Source: Chelatococcus sp. HY11
GTDB lineage: Bacteria; Pseudomonadota; Alphaproteobacteria; Rhizobiales; Beijerinckiaceae
NCBI RefSeq assembly: GCF_018398335.1
Contig: NZ_JAHBRX010000001.1
Location: 3,588,001 to 3,652,000, forward strand
Direction of reading: 5' to 3'
DNA: 64,000 bases
A program made the position numbers and the translations under genes. Positions 38,024-46,620 of the stretch are shown piece by piece (position 1 is the stretch's first letter; every line of letters starts with the position of its first letter). The notes under the pieces are model-generated. The model was given only the letters and a program-made list of their open reading frames with translations, searched no databases and was not told where the DNA came from.

Positions 38024-38719
38024 TCATCGAAGCTTGAACCGGGCCAGCGCGTCATCGCGCGAGCGCTGCACATGCTGACGGGCCAGCCGGCCGGCGGTTT
38101 CGACATCGCGGGCCTCGATGGCGGCGACAAGCTGGTTGTGTTCGTCGATGATTTCGTCCAGGCGCCCTTCGGCATAGCCGGTCTGCCCGCGCAGGGAGTA
38201 AATCAGCTCCCAACCCTGATCGAGAATGCGCGCCGCCTCGGCGTTGCGCGCCAGGTCGGTGATGCGCCCGTGAAACGCCAGGTTCGCCGCCATGAGGGCG
38301 CGAAAGTCGCCGCTCGCCGCCATCTCAGCATGTTTGACGGCGAGAGGACGCAGGCTTGAGAGTTCGGCATCGCTCGATCGTTCGATGGCCCGCCGGACCA
38401 GAAGCTCCTCGAGCATCATGCGGATATCGAACATGTTCTCGATGAACTGATGGTCGATCTTGCGCACTGCCGCGCCCCGGTTGGGCTGCAATTCGACGAG
38501 CCCTTCCGAACTCAGCTTCACCAGCGCGTCGCGGATCGGCATCTGGCTGACGCCGAAGCGATCGGATAGTTCACGCAGCTTGAGGCGCGTTCCAGAGGGA
38601 AGGTTTCCACTCAGGATCTCGTCGCGCAGGCGCTGCGCGAGCCGTGCCACGATCGTCTCGCTGAGCAGACGATCGTCTTCTCCGCCGGTTGCCGCGGTCG
38701 CGGCCGCAACCATCGTCAT
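38024..38719 (-). CDS. GntR-family regulator (FadR/FCD type)
   Basis: A 231-residue repressor. The winged helix is at residues ~20-90 (LAQRLRDEILSGNLPSGTRL, then LRELSDRFGVSQMPIRDALV). The all-helical FCD ligand domain follows, with the metal/effector residues in DIRMMLEELLVRRAI, HAEMAASGDFRALMAANLAF and DEHNQLVAAIEARD. It overlaps the upstream ATPase gene by four bases and so is part of the importer-enolase operon. Two AT-rich palindromes before the binding-protein gene at 44.1 kb are its likely operators; the sugar acid would be the inducer. Confidence 0.92.
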   Translation of the reverse strand: MTMVAAATAATGGEDDRLLSETIVARLAQRLRDEILSGNLPSGTRLKLRELSDRFGVSQMPIRDALVKLSSEGLVELQPNRGAAVRKIDHQFIENMFDIRMMLEELLVRRAIERSSDAELSSLRPLAVKHAEMAASGDFRALMAANLAFHGRITDLARNAEAARILDQGWELIYSLRGQTGYAEGRLDEIIDEHNQLVAAIEARDVETAGRLARQHVQRSRDDALARFKLR

Positions 38720-39735
38720 GGTGTCGCTCCTCCGGTTGCCTCATCGTCTACCCAGGCTGGCAGGCCGCCCCGTGCCCGGTGACAAGCGACCTGGTGCCCG
38801 GCTCCCTGTGCGGCGAGGGCGGGATCGCTCCTTCCGCATAGACCCGGGCGGAAATGCAGGCAACGGCCGGCGAACAGGCAGCCCGGCGGCTCGGTGAGCG
38901 GACTGACCGGCTCCCCGCGCAAGACGATACGCTGCGGCGCCGGCCGGTCTCGGCTCGGATGCGGGGCCGCCGACAACAGGGCGCGCGTGTAGGGATGCAG
39001 CGGGCGGGCGAACAGCACATCCGCCGGTGCCACTTCGATGATCCGTCCAGCGTGCATCACCGCGATCCGATCGGCGAAGCGCCTGACCACGCCGAGATCG
39101 TGGGTGATGAAGAGATAAGCGAGCTTGTAGCTGCGTTTCAGGCTGCCGAGCAGGTTCAGGATCTGCGCCTGCACTGACACGTCCAGCGCGGAGACGGCCT
39201 CATCGCAGATGACCAGTTGCGGCTGCAGGGCGAGAGCCCGCGCGATGGAGATGCGCTGGCGCTGGCCGCCGGAGAGCGCCGCGGGGAAGCGCTGCAGCAT
39301 GTCGGCGTTCAGTCCCACCTGAGCGATCAGGGCCTCGACCCGGCGGCGCCTTTCCTGGCTGTCGCCGACGCCGTGCACCTTGAGCGGCTCGGCCAGGATA
39401 TCGGCGATCCGCTTGCGACGGTTGAGCGAGGAGTAGGGATCCTGAAACACCATTTGCAGGCCGCGCCGTACACGGCGCATGCCGGCTCGATCCGCCCTCA
39501 GGATATCGATGCCATCGAAACGCGCCTGTCCCGCTGCCGGCACGAGCCGCGTGATGGCGCGCGCGAGCGTGCTCTTACCGGACCCGGATTCGCCGACCAG
39601 AGCGAGGGTCTCGCCCGCCTCCAGGGTGAGGGACACCTTGCGCAGCGCGCGGATTGGCGTGGGCGCGGCGAAGGGGTGCGGGCGTGGCCCGCGCAATGTC
39701 ACGGAGACATCATTGAGTTCGAGAAGCATGCTCAT
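38716..39735 (-). CDS. Peptide/nickel-type ABC importer ATPase (DppF-like)
   Basis: A 339-residue ATPase. Walker A GESGSGKST, signature LSGGQRQRISIARALALQPQ, Walker B LVICDEAVSALDVS and the H-loop FITHDLGV are all intact. The C-terminal oligopeptide-type domain with CLFAGRCLHFRPGLCG carries cysteines typical of this family. It pairs with the ATPase encoded just upstream, with a four-base overlap, and powers the two permeases. Confidence 0.94.
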   Translation of the reverse strand: MSMLLELNDVSVTLRGPRPHPFAAPTPIRALRKVSLTLEAGETLALVGESGSGKSTLARAITRLVPAAGQARFDGIDILRADRAGMRRVRRGLQMVFQDPYSSLNRRKRIADILAEPLKVHGVGDSQERRRRVEALIAQVGLNADMLQRFPAALSGGQRQRISIARALALQPQLVICDEAVSALDVSVQAQILNLLGSLKRSYKLAYLFITHDLGVVRRFADRIAVMHAGRIIEVAPADVLFARPLHPYTRALLSAAPHPSRDRPAPQRIVLRGEPVSPLTEPPGCLFAGRCLHFRPGLCGRSDPALAAQGAGHQVACHRARGGLPAWVDDEATGGATP

Positions 39736-40745
39736 GCCGGCACCCCGGAATTGAACAACCAGCAGGCGACGTCGTGCGCGGATGCGCCGGGAACGGTTGC
39801 CATTGGCGGACGTGTGGCGCAGCGCTCAAACGCGCGGGGACAGCGCGGGGCAAAGGCGCAACCCGGCATGTCGGGTCCGTTGGCCGGCGGTGTGCCTTCG
39901 ATCGTGCGGAATTCCACCCCTTCGCCCGTCCAGAGGCTCTGCACGCTGGCGAGAAGCCCGGCGGCATAGGGATGCGAGGGGCGATCCAGCAGCGCATCCG
40001 CCGGACCGATCTCCACCAGGCGTCCCGCGTACATCACGGCCACCCGGTCCGCGATACGGTTGAGGAGCGCGAGATCATGGGTGATCCAGATGAGGCTGAG
40101 GCCGCGTGAACGCCGGATTGACAGGATGAGGTCGACCACCTCGGCCTGCACCGTCGCATCGAGGGCCGTCGTCGGCTCATCGGCGATCAGAAGCTCGGGA
40201 TCGCAGGCGAGCGCCATGGCGATGGTGATCCGTTGCAGCATGCCGCCAGAGAACTGGAAGGGATAGAAGGATAGCCGCCGCTCGGCATCGGTGATGCCGA
40301 CTTCCCCGAGGAGGCGCAGAGCCCGCGCACGCGCCGTCCGCGCGTCGAGACGCAGATGTTGGCGCATGTGGTCGGTGAGCTGACGCTCGATGGTCAAGAC
40401 CGGGTTGAGGGCGACCATGGGGTTCTGAAAGACGACGCCGATCCGCCTGCCGAGCACGCCGGCTTGCTTTCCGTTCAGCTTGCCGAGATCCGTGCCGTCG
40501 AGCCGCACATGGCGCGCCTCGACTTCGGCGGTTTCCGGGTCAAGCAGGCCGACCGCGCCCATCGCGGTCGTGCTCTTTCCGCTGCCGGATTCACCGACGA
40601 TGCCGAGCGCCTCGCCGGGCGCGAGACGGAAGGACACGTTGTCGACGGCGGTCTTTCCGCCAAATCGCACGGTGAGACCCTCGACCTCGAACGAGGCGCC
40701 GGTCGACACCGGGACCGTCTCTGCCGCTGGGGTCATGACCGTCAT
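39732..40745 (-). CDS. Peptide/nickel-type ABC importer ATPase (DppD-like)
   Basis: A 337-residue ATPase. It has Walker A GESGSGKST, signature FSGGMLQRITIAMALACDPE, Walker B LLIADEPTTALDAT and H-loop WITHDLALL. The C-terminal PGCAFAPRCPRAFERC segment is the oligopeptide-importer cysteine cluster. ATG at 40745 overlaps the permease stop by four bases; a longer in-frame start lies inside the permease gene and is rejected. Confidence 0.93.
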   Translation of the reverse strand: MTVMTPAAETVPVSTGASFEVEGLTVRFGGKTAVDNVSFRLAPGEALGIVGESGSGKSTTAMGAVGLLDPETAEVEARHVRLDGTDLGKLNGKQAGVLGRRIGVVFQNPMVALNPVLTIERQLTDHMRQHLRLDARTARARALRLLGEVGITDAERRLSFYPFQFSGGMLQRITIAMALACDPELLIADEPTTALDATVQAEVVDLILSIRRSRGLSLIWITHDLALLNRIADRVAVMYAGRLVEIGPADALLDRPSHPYAAGLLASVQSLWTGEGVEFRTIEGTPPANGPDMPGCAFAPRCPRAFERCATRPPMATVPGASAHDVACWLFNSGVPA

Positions 40746-41563
40746 CGCTGCGGATCCAGTCGCATGCGCAGGCCGTCCGCGGCGATATTCAGCGCGAGCA
40801 CCACGGCGGTGATCGTGAGACCGGGCGCCAGCGCGTACCATGGGGCCGATACCGTATAAGCGCGGGAGTCGCTGAGCATCGCGCCCAGCGATGGACGCGG
40901 CACCTGTACGCCAAGGCCGATGAAGCTCAGCCCGGCTTCGGTGAGGATGGCGATGGCGAAATAGAGCGTCGCCTGCACCACGACCGGCGCCAGGATGTTG
41001 GGCAGAAGATGGCTCATCATGATCCCCAGCGGGCCGACGCCAACAACCCGCGCCGCATCGACATAAAGTCCTTGCTGTTCCGAAAGAGCCGCGCCACGGG
41101 CGATGCGCGCCATCTGCGGCACACCGACGATGCCGAGCGCGATCGTCGCGCTGACCGCGCCGGGACCTATGATCGCCGCGACGCCGATGGCCAGCAGCAG
41201 AGACGGGAACGCCAGCAGCGCATCAAGGCCGCGCATGATGACCGAGTCGCTCCAGCGGCCGAAATAGGCGGCGGCGAGGCCGAGCGGCACTCCGATTGCC
41301 AGCGAGGTCAGGACGGCCGCGCCCGCGATGACCAGCGAGACCTGCAAGCCCCAGAGGGTTCGCACGAAAATGTCGCGACCGAACTGGTCCGTGCCGAACC
41401 AGGCATGGAACGAGGGCGGCATGAGGCGCGCCGTCGACATCTTGGTGTAGGGCGCGAAAGGCAGCGCGGGTGTCAGAAGCGCCAGGGCCCCGACAATGAT
41501 GAGAAAGGCGACCGCGATCAGGAAACCGCGCCTGCCCCGGCTCCTTTGATCAATGCTGGGCAT
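40742..41563 (-). CDS. Peptide-type ABC importer permease (DppC-like)
   Basis: A 273-residue inner-membrane permease with about six helices. The N-terminal helix is FLIAVAFLIIVGALALL, followed by the family signature HAWFGTDQFGRDIFVRTLWG. The EAA loop that contacts the ATPase is RIARGAALSEQQGLYVDAAR. Start 41563 gives a 14-bp overlap with the upstream permease gene and removes an unneeded N-terminal extension. It forms a heterodimer with the DppB-like subunit. Confidence 0.92.
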   Translation of the reverse strand: MPSIDQRSRGRRGFLIAVAFLIIVGALALLTPALPFAPYTKMSTARLMPPSFHAWFGTDQFGRDIFVRTLWGLQVSLVIAGAAVLTSLAIGVPLGLAAAYFGRWSDSVIMRGLDALLAFPSLLLAIGVAAIIGPGAVSATIALGIVGVPQMARIARGAALSEQQGLYVDAARVVGVGPLGIMMSHLLPNILAPVVVQATLYFAIAILTEAGLSFIGLGVQVPRPSLGAMLSDSRAYTVSAPWYALAPGLTITAVVLALNIAADGLRMRLDPQR

Positions 41564-42500
41564 GGCGAATTCTCGGATTGAGAAGCCCGTAGAGCAGGTC
41601 CACGATGAGATTGGCGAAGACAAAGCCGAAGACCGCGATCAGCAGAACCGCCTGGATGACGGAATAGTCGCGGTTGCCCATGGCGGAGACGAGCAGGGAG
41701 CCCATCCCCGGCCAGGAGAAGACGATCTCGACCAGCGCCGCGCCGCCGATGAGATTTCCGAGAAGAATGCCGGCGGCCGTCACGGTTGGGATGAGCGAGT
41801 TGCGCACGATGTAATCGCGCGTCACCACAGTTCTGGACAGCCCCTTGGCATGGGCGGCGCGCACATATTCGGCGCGCCGCGTTTCCTGGATGCTGTCGCG
41901 CAGAAAGCGCATGATCACCGGCGCGTTGGCGATGGCGAGCGTCGCCACCGGCATCGCGAGGCTGGCGAGCGCGGCGCCCACGCCTTGGGAAAAGGGCACC
42001 CGTCCGGCGGGCGGAAGCCATTTCAAGGACACGCCGAAAACGGCGACGAGCAGCATGCCCGTCCAGAACATCGGCGCCGCCAGCCCGAGCGCCGCAACCG
42101 CCGAGATCAGCCGGTCCAGCAGGGTATCCGGGCGAAGGCCGGCCAGGATGCCGAGCATGCCGCCCAGCAGGAGGCTCGCGAGAAGACCGCCCATGGCCAG
42201 TTCGAGGGTGGGCGCGATACGCTCGCCCATGATGCGCGACACCGGCAGCCCGCTGACCATGGACCGGCCGAGATCACCCGTGAGCAATGCCCCGAGCCAC
42301 TTCACATATTGCGTGGCATAGCTCTCATCGAGCCCAAGCCGGCTTCTGACGGCCGCAATCGTCTCGGCGGTGGCGTCATTGCCGGCCAACATGGTAGCAG
42401 GATCCCCCGGCGACAGCCGCATGCCGACGAAGATGAGCAACGACGTGATGAGCAGAACGGGAATGGCCTGAAGAAGCCGTTTCAGGATGAAGCCGAACAT
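41550..42500 (-). CDS. Peptide-type ABC importer permease (DppB-like)
   Basis: A 316-residue permease. It opens with the family start FILKRLLQAIPVLLITSLLI, has about six transmembrane helices, and carries the EAA loop IMRFLRDSIQETRRAEYVRA. SWPGMGSLLVSAMGNRDYSV is the typical DppB pre-terminal motif. It lies 50 bp after the binding-protein gene and overlaps the partner permease gene, so all importer genes form one operon. Confidence 0.93.
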   Translation of the reverse strand: MFGFILKRLLQAIPVLLITSLLIFVGMRLSPGDPATMLAGNDATAETIAAVRSRLGLDESYATQYVKWLGALLTGDLGRSMVSGLPVSRIMGERIAPTLELAMGGLLASLLLGGMLGILAGLRPDTLLDRLISAVAALGLAAPMFWTGMLLVAVFGVSLKWLPPAGRVPFSQGVGAALASLAMPVATLAIANAPVIMRFLRDSIQETRRAEYVRAAHAKGLSRTVVTRDYIVRNSLIPTVTAAGILLGNLIGGAALVEIVFSWPGMGSLLVSAMGNRDYSVIQAVLLIAVFGFVFANLIVDLLYGLLNPRIRHAQH

Positions 42501-42550
42501 GGATGATCCGCGATGCCGGAATAAACGGTCGTCGACGCGTGCCGGGGAAG

Positions 42551-44086
42551 TCAGCGCGTGACGTCGACCTGCTGCAACTGCGAGAAGCCGGAGCCATCCA
42601 TCTCGAAGTTCTTGACGCCGTCGATCATCGGGATGGGCCGGAACTCATGGGCGAAGGGCAGCATGAAGGCTTCATCGGCGATCAGCTTTGAGATGTCGGC
42701 ATAGATCGCCTTGCGCTCGTTGAGATCGAGCGTCTTGCCCGCCTTCTCCACGATCGCCTCGAAGGCCGGGCTCGTGAACTTCGTACGACCCTTGGTCGGC
42801 CCGTAGATCGCGCTCGGGATGATGAACTGCGGATCGTTGCCGCCTTCGATGTAGTTGTGCAGCAGCATGTCGAAATTGGCGCCGAGGATGAGTTCACGCG
42901 CCTTCGCCGGTTCATAGGTGGCGATGTTCAGGGTGATGCCGAGGGCCGCCAGATCCTCTTTCAGGATCTGAGCCGTATCGACACTGCCGGGCGCGTAGGA
43001 ATCGGTGGAGGTGTTCACCGTCATGGTGAAGGGACCGACGCCGGATTCCTTCATCAACGCCTTGGCTTTGTCGAGATCATAGCCACACAGCTTGTCGACG
43101 GCCGGCGCATAGGCCCAGTGGCTTTCGGCCCAGGGTTGGCAGCTCGGCGCCGCGAAGTCGTTGTAGACCACCGAAGCGATCATCTCGCGATTGATGGCAT
43201 GGGAGATCGCCTGGCGCACCAGCTTGTTGTCCAGCGGCGCGCGCGACGTATTGAGGGCGAGATAATGGCTGCGCGGCGCGCGCTTGATGCGCTCGATCTT
43301 GGTGCCGGCGGCATCCTTCAACTGGGCCAGCGCGAGGGGGCCGGCGGTATAGAGGACATCCACGGCCCGCGTCTGGAGCAGAGCCGCGCCGGCGGCGTCA
43401 TCCGGCACGATACGCACGGTGATGCGATCGGGCTTGGTGCGATCGTTGCTCCAGTGGTCGGCGAAGCGCTCCATGGTGTAGGACACGCCGGGCGTCCAGT
43501 TCTTCATGACGAACGGGCCGCTGCCGGCGTCCTGCTGGGCGATATTCCCGACCGTCTTTTCGTCGAGTATGAACAGCGCGCTGAGGAGATCGTAGAGGCC
43601 CGGCGCCAGCGACGACAGGGTGAGCTTGACGGTGCGATCATCGAGCGCCTCGACATCCTTCACCGCGCTCAGGCGCGCGAGGAGGTTCGCGGCATTGGCC
43701 GGATCGAGGTGATAACGCACGCTGTAGACCACATCCTGGGCGGTCAGAGGCCGGCCGGAATGGAACTTCGCCGGGCGCAGCTTGAAGGTGACTGACAGCC
43801 CGTCCGCCGAACGCTCCCAGCTTTCCGCGAGCGATGGACGCGGCTGTCCGTCAGGTCCGATTTCGACAAGCGTGTCATAGAGCTGGTGCAGATAGGACGT
43901 ATTGGGCGCGGAAAAGCGCGTGGGATTGAAGCCCAAAGGGTCCGCGCCCTGCGCCAGGACCAACTCCGTCGCCGCGTCCTTGGCCGAAACTTGAGCCGAA
44001 TTCTGGGCCGATGCCATGTGTGGCCACGCCACGCAGGCCAATGCCGCCAACGCGATCGCTCTCTTGAGAGCCGGCTTGTTGAACAT
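42551..44086 (-). CDS. Peptide/nickel-type ABC importer substrate-binding protein
   Basis: A 511-residue periplasmic binding protein of SBP family 5. The signal peptide is IALAALACVAWPHMASAQ with cleavage after ASA. The family signature is in the first lobe (LAESWERSADGLSVTFKLRP, then GRPLTAQDVVYSVRYHLDP). It would deliver the ligand to the DppBC-like permeases. Members of this family bind peptides, but also oligosaccharides, opines and sugar-acid conjugates. The enolase in the same operon favours an acid sugar-containing ligand here. It is the first gene behind the AT-rich palindromes. Confidence 0.93.
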   Translation of the reverse strand: MFNKPALKRAIALAALACVAWPHMASAQNSAQVSAKDAATELVLAQGADPLGFNPTRFSAPNTSYLHQLYDTLVEIGPDGQPRPSLAESWERSADGLSVTFKLRPAKFHSGRPLTAQDVVYSVRYHLDPANAANLLARLSAVKDVEALDDRTVKLTLSSLAPGLYDLLSALFILDEKTVGNIAQQDAGSGPFVMKNWTPGVSYTMERFADHWSNDRTKPDRITVRIVPDDAAGAALLQTRAVDVLYTAGPLALAQLKDAAGTKIERIKRAPRSHYLALNTSRAPLDNKLVRQAISHAINREMIASVVYNDFAAPSCQPWAESHWAYAPAVDKLCGYDLDKAKALMKESGVGPFTMTVNTSTDSYAPGSVDTAQILKEDLAALGITLNIATYEPAKARELILGANFDMLLHNYIEGGNDPQFIIPSAIYGPTKGRTKFTSPAFEAIVEKAGKTLDLNERKAIYADISKLIADEAFMLPFAHEFRPIPMIDGVKNFEMDGSGFSQLQQVDVTR

Positions 44087-44128
44087 GTGAAATCCTCCCT
44101 GAGCCGCTTGAGCAGCCTTGGGAGTTGA

Positions 44129-44171
44129 ATATTTGATAAAATATGGAGCGTCAACAGATTTGATAAAATAT
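44129..44171 (-). promoter_or_regulatory. Two AT-rich palindromes, likely GntR operators
   Basis: ATATTTGATAAAATAT at 44129-44144 is a perfect inverted repeat (ATATTT, GATA, AAATAT). A second copy at 44156-44171, AGATTTGATAAAATAT, differs in one base. The copies start 27 bp apart and lie 43-85 bp upstream of the binding-protein ATG. Their place at the head of an operon that encodes a GntR repressor suggests they are its operators and overlap the promoter. Confidence 0.6.
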
Positions 44172-44227
44172 TGAATTAGTGCGATCCCTCCCCTTTAAGG
44201 GAAGGGATCCACCTCAACCGTATGATT

Positions 44228-44446
44228 CTAGACTCCATCCCCATGGGCGGCTTCGTTGATGACGAGTGTGGGCATCTTCGAGAAATCGACGGCGACTGGG
44301 CCGGTCGGGCCAATGGCAAGCTGCAATGTGCGGATCACATGGACGAGCCGGCTGACCGTTTCGCGTGTGGCCGGCGCATCCTCATCCAGGTCAAGCGGTT
44401 CGAGGCAATAGCCGATGATCTGCTTTGGTCTTTCATAGGAGGTCAT
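44228..44446 (-). CDS. Small hypothetical protein downstream of aceA
   Basis: A 72-residue protein (MTSYERPKQIIGYCLEPLDL, later TVSRLVHVIRTLQLAIGPTG). No family is recognised. ATG at 44446 has AGGAG seven bases upstream; an ATG two codons earlier is too close to that site. It lies 128 bp after the isocitrate lyase gene on the same strand and may be co-transcribed with it. Confidence 0.65.
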   Translation of the reverse strand: MTSYERPKQIIGYCLEPLDLDEDAPATRETVSRLVHVIRTLQLAIGPTGPVAVDFSKMPTLVINEAAHGDGV

Positions 44447-44574
44447 CTTCATTCTCCTGTCTTCATTCTTGGACATTCGCGTGGGGCGGAGACGGGTGGC
44501 TTGCGGCACCGGCCTCCGGAACTTCGGTCGACCGGGCCTTTGTTTCCGCTCGACCGCGCCGCCACCGTGACGAG

Positions 44575-46275
44575 TCAGGCCGCCGCGAACTGGTTCATGG
44601 TGTTGGCGTGGCCGCCCGCCTTCAGGGCACGCTCGCCCGCGACCATTTCCTTGAAGCTGTCGCCGAGATCGGAACCGACCTCGTGCTGATGCTTCACGGC
44701 CGAGATGCCGCGTCGGATTTCCTCGCGCTGCACCGTGTTGACGTAGGCCTTCATGCGGTCCGCGCCGAAGTAACCCTGGGCCAGCTCGTCGACGCTCTTG
44801 GCCGTCAGATGGAAGGTCGGCAGGGTAATGAGGTTGTGGAACACCCCGGCTTGCGCCGCGATATCGACCTGGAAGCGGGCAAGCCGGGCATCGGCCTCAT
44901 GACCGAGCTCGCTGTCGTCCAGTTCAGCCTTCATCAGGGCGTTTCCGTCGGGATAGGCATCCGCCGTGATCCGGCCTTCCGACAGCCACTCGGCCCGCAC
45001 CTGCTTGCGGATGTTCAAGGTCCAGTTGAACGACGGCGAATTGTTGTAGGCGAGTTTGGCGCCCGGCGCCGCCTTGCGGATCTCGCTGACGATCGATGCG
45101 ATTTCGGTGACATTCGGCGTGTCGGTCTCGATCCAGAGCAGGTCCGCGCCGCCGTCATTGATGAACGCGATGCAGTCCTCGATGACACGCGCCCGTCCCG
45201 AGCCTTCGCGGAACTGGAAGAGGCCGTTCGCCAGCCGCTCCGGCCGGACCAGCTGGCCTCCCTGCCACAGCGCGACCTCGCCCTCGCGCAGGGGCTTTTC
45301 CTCGGTCACGGGCTCCGTCCTGAGCCATTTCGTATATTCGGCAGCGAGATCGCCGGGCCGCTGGCTGACCGGTATCTTCTGGGTCAGCCCCGCGCCCAGG
45401 CTATCCGTGCGGGCGACGACAATGCCGTCGGTCACGCCGAGTTCCTCGAAGGCGAGGCGGCAGGCCCGCAGCTTCTCGATGAAATCCTCGCGCGGGACCG
45501 TGACCTTCCCGTCCTGGTGGCCGCATTGCTTGGCGTCCGAGACCTGGTTCTCGATCTGCAGGCAACAGGCCCCGGCCTTGATGAGCTCCTTGGCGAGCAG
45601 ATAGGTCGCATGCTCATTGCCGAAGCCCGCGTCGATATCGGCGATGATCGGCACGACGTGGGTCTCGAAGCCGTCGATCGCCGCGATCGCCTCGGCCTCG
45701 GCCTCCGCGTCGCCGGCGGCGCGCGCCGCCTTGAGCGCACGAAACAGGTCGTTCAGAGCCACTTCGTCAGCCTGGCGCAACGAGACGTAGATCTCCTCGA
45801 TCAGGTCGGCGACGGCCGTCTTTTCATGCATGGACTGATCGGGCAGGTGGCCGAAGCGATTGCGCAGCCCCGCGACCATCCATCCCGACAAATAGACATA
45901 GGCGCCACGCGCGGTGCCGCGCAGCCGCTTGACCGATTTGATCATCTGCTGCGCATGAAACCCGGACCAGCAGCCGAGCGACTGGGTGAACTGCGCGCTG
46001 TCCGCGTCGTACAGCGCCATGTCGCGGCGGACGACAGTGGCCATGGCGCGCGCGATGTCGAGATGGGTATCGAAGGTGTTCTGCAAGCGAAGCTGCACGA
46101 TGTCATCGACCGTGATGCCACCGGGGCCGACGCCCGAGGGATAGCGGGAGAGAGCCTCGGCCCTCAGGTCGGAATAGCGCTTCAGCGGGTGGTCGCCGGT
46201 CTTGGCGGCGACCACCGTCTCAAGGCGCCCGGCGGACGCGAAACGGGGACGATCTTGACGAATTTGGTCCAACAC
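44575..46275 (-). CDS. aceA: Isocitrate lyase
   Basis: Splits isocitrate into succinate and glyoxylate, the first step of the glyoxylate shunt. The 566-residue product matches the longer isocitrate lyase subfamily as in Pseudomonas rather than the 434-residue E. coli form. The catalytic loop is QVSDAKQCGHQDGK with Cys251; the lysine before CGH in the short form is Gln here, as in this subfamily. The NNSPSFNW active-site motif is intact. GTG at 46275 is preferred because GAGGAG lies six bases upstream; an ATG 13 codons earlier lacks a ribosome site. Together with acnB it supports growth on acetate or C2 units. Malate synthase is not in the window. Confidence 0.95.
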   Translation of the reverse strand: MLDQIRQDRPRFASAGRLETVVAAKTGDHPLKRYSDLRAEALSRYPSGVGPGGITVDDIVQLRLQNTFDTHLDIARAMATVVRRDMALYDADSAQFTQSLGCWSGFHAQQMIKSVKRLRGTARGAYVYLSGWMVAGLRNRFGHLPDQSMHEKTAVADLIEEIYVSLRQADEVALNDLFRALKAARAAGDAEAEAEAIAAIDGFETHVVPIIADIDAGFGNEHATYLLAKELIKAGACCLQIENQVSDAKQCGHQDGKVTVPREDFIEKLRACRLAFEELGVTDGIVVARTDSLGAGLTQKIPVSQRPGDLAAEYTKWLRTEPVTEEKPLREGEVALWQGGQLVRPERLANGLFQFREGSGRARVIEDCIAFINDGGADLLWIETDTPNVTEIASIVSEIRKAAPGAKLAYNNSPSFNWTLNIRKQVRAEWLSEGRITADAYPDGNALMKAELDDSELGHEADARLARFQVDIAAQAGVFHNLITLPTFHLTAKSVDELAQGYFGADRMKAYVNTVQREEIRRGISAVKHQHEVGSDLGDSFKEMVAGERALKAGGHANTMNQFAAA

Positions 46276-46620
46276 GGCTGTCTCCTCATTCCTGTCGGAG
46301 CTGGATTTGTACATAGATTGACAGGATGCCGCCGAGAGGCAAGAACTTATTGTAAATCAACATGTTAAGTTGAAAATTGATGTCAATCGCGATGGCGGGA
46401 TGTGTCAATTTTGTAAAGATCCGCGCGTCCTTACAGCGCCATCCAGCCTGTCATCCGGGGCAGTCTGAACGGGATCGTTATCGGCGATTTCCAGCTATTT
46501 TCGCAGGGGCGTCCCGCGTCGAGGAACCCATGATGCGGGGCGCTGGAGAAAGGCTCCCGCAGGCGCTAGTGTCGACGACGGCCACACGTCTCACGGGCGC
46601 AAGACAGTCGACCAGGTGCA

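Noticed and set aside
44425-46368. 647-codon open frame antisense to isocitrate lyase
   Set aside because: It is a shadow of aceA, which has all catalytic motifs on the minus strand.
46401-46420. TTTTGTAAAG-like site upstream of aceA as a binding site for an acyl-CoA-responsive regulator
   Set aside because: A single short AT-rich match is not enough to claim a regulator site.
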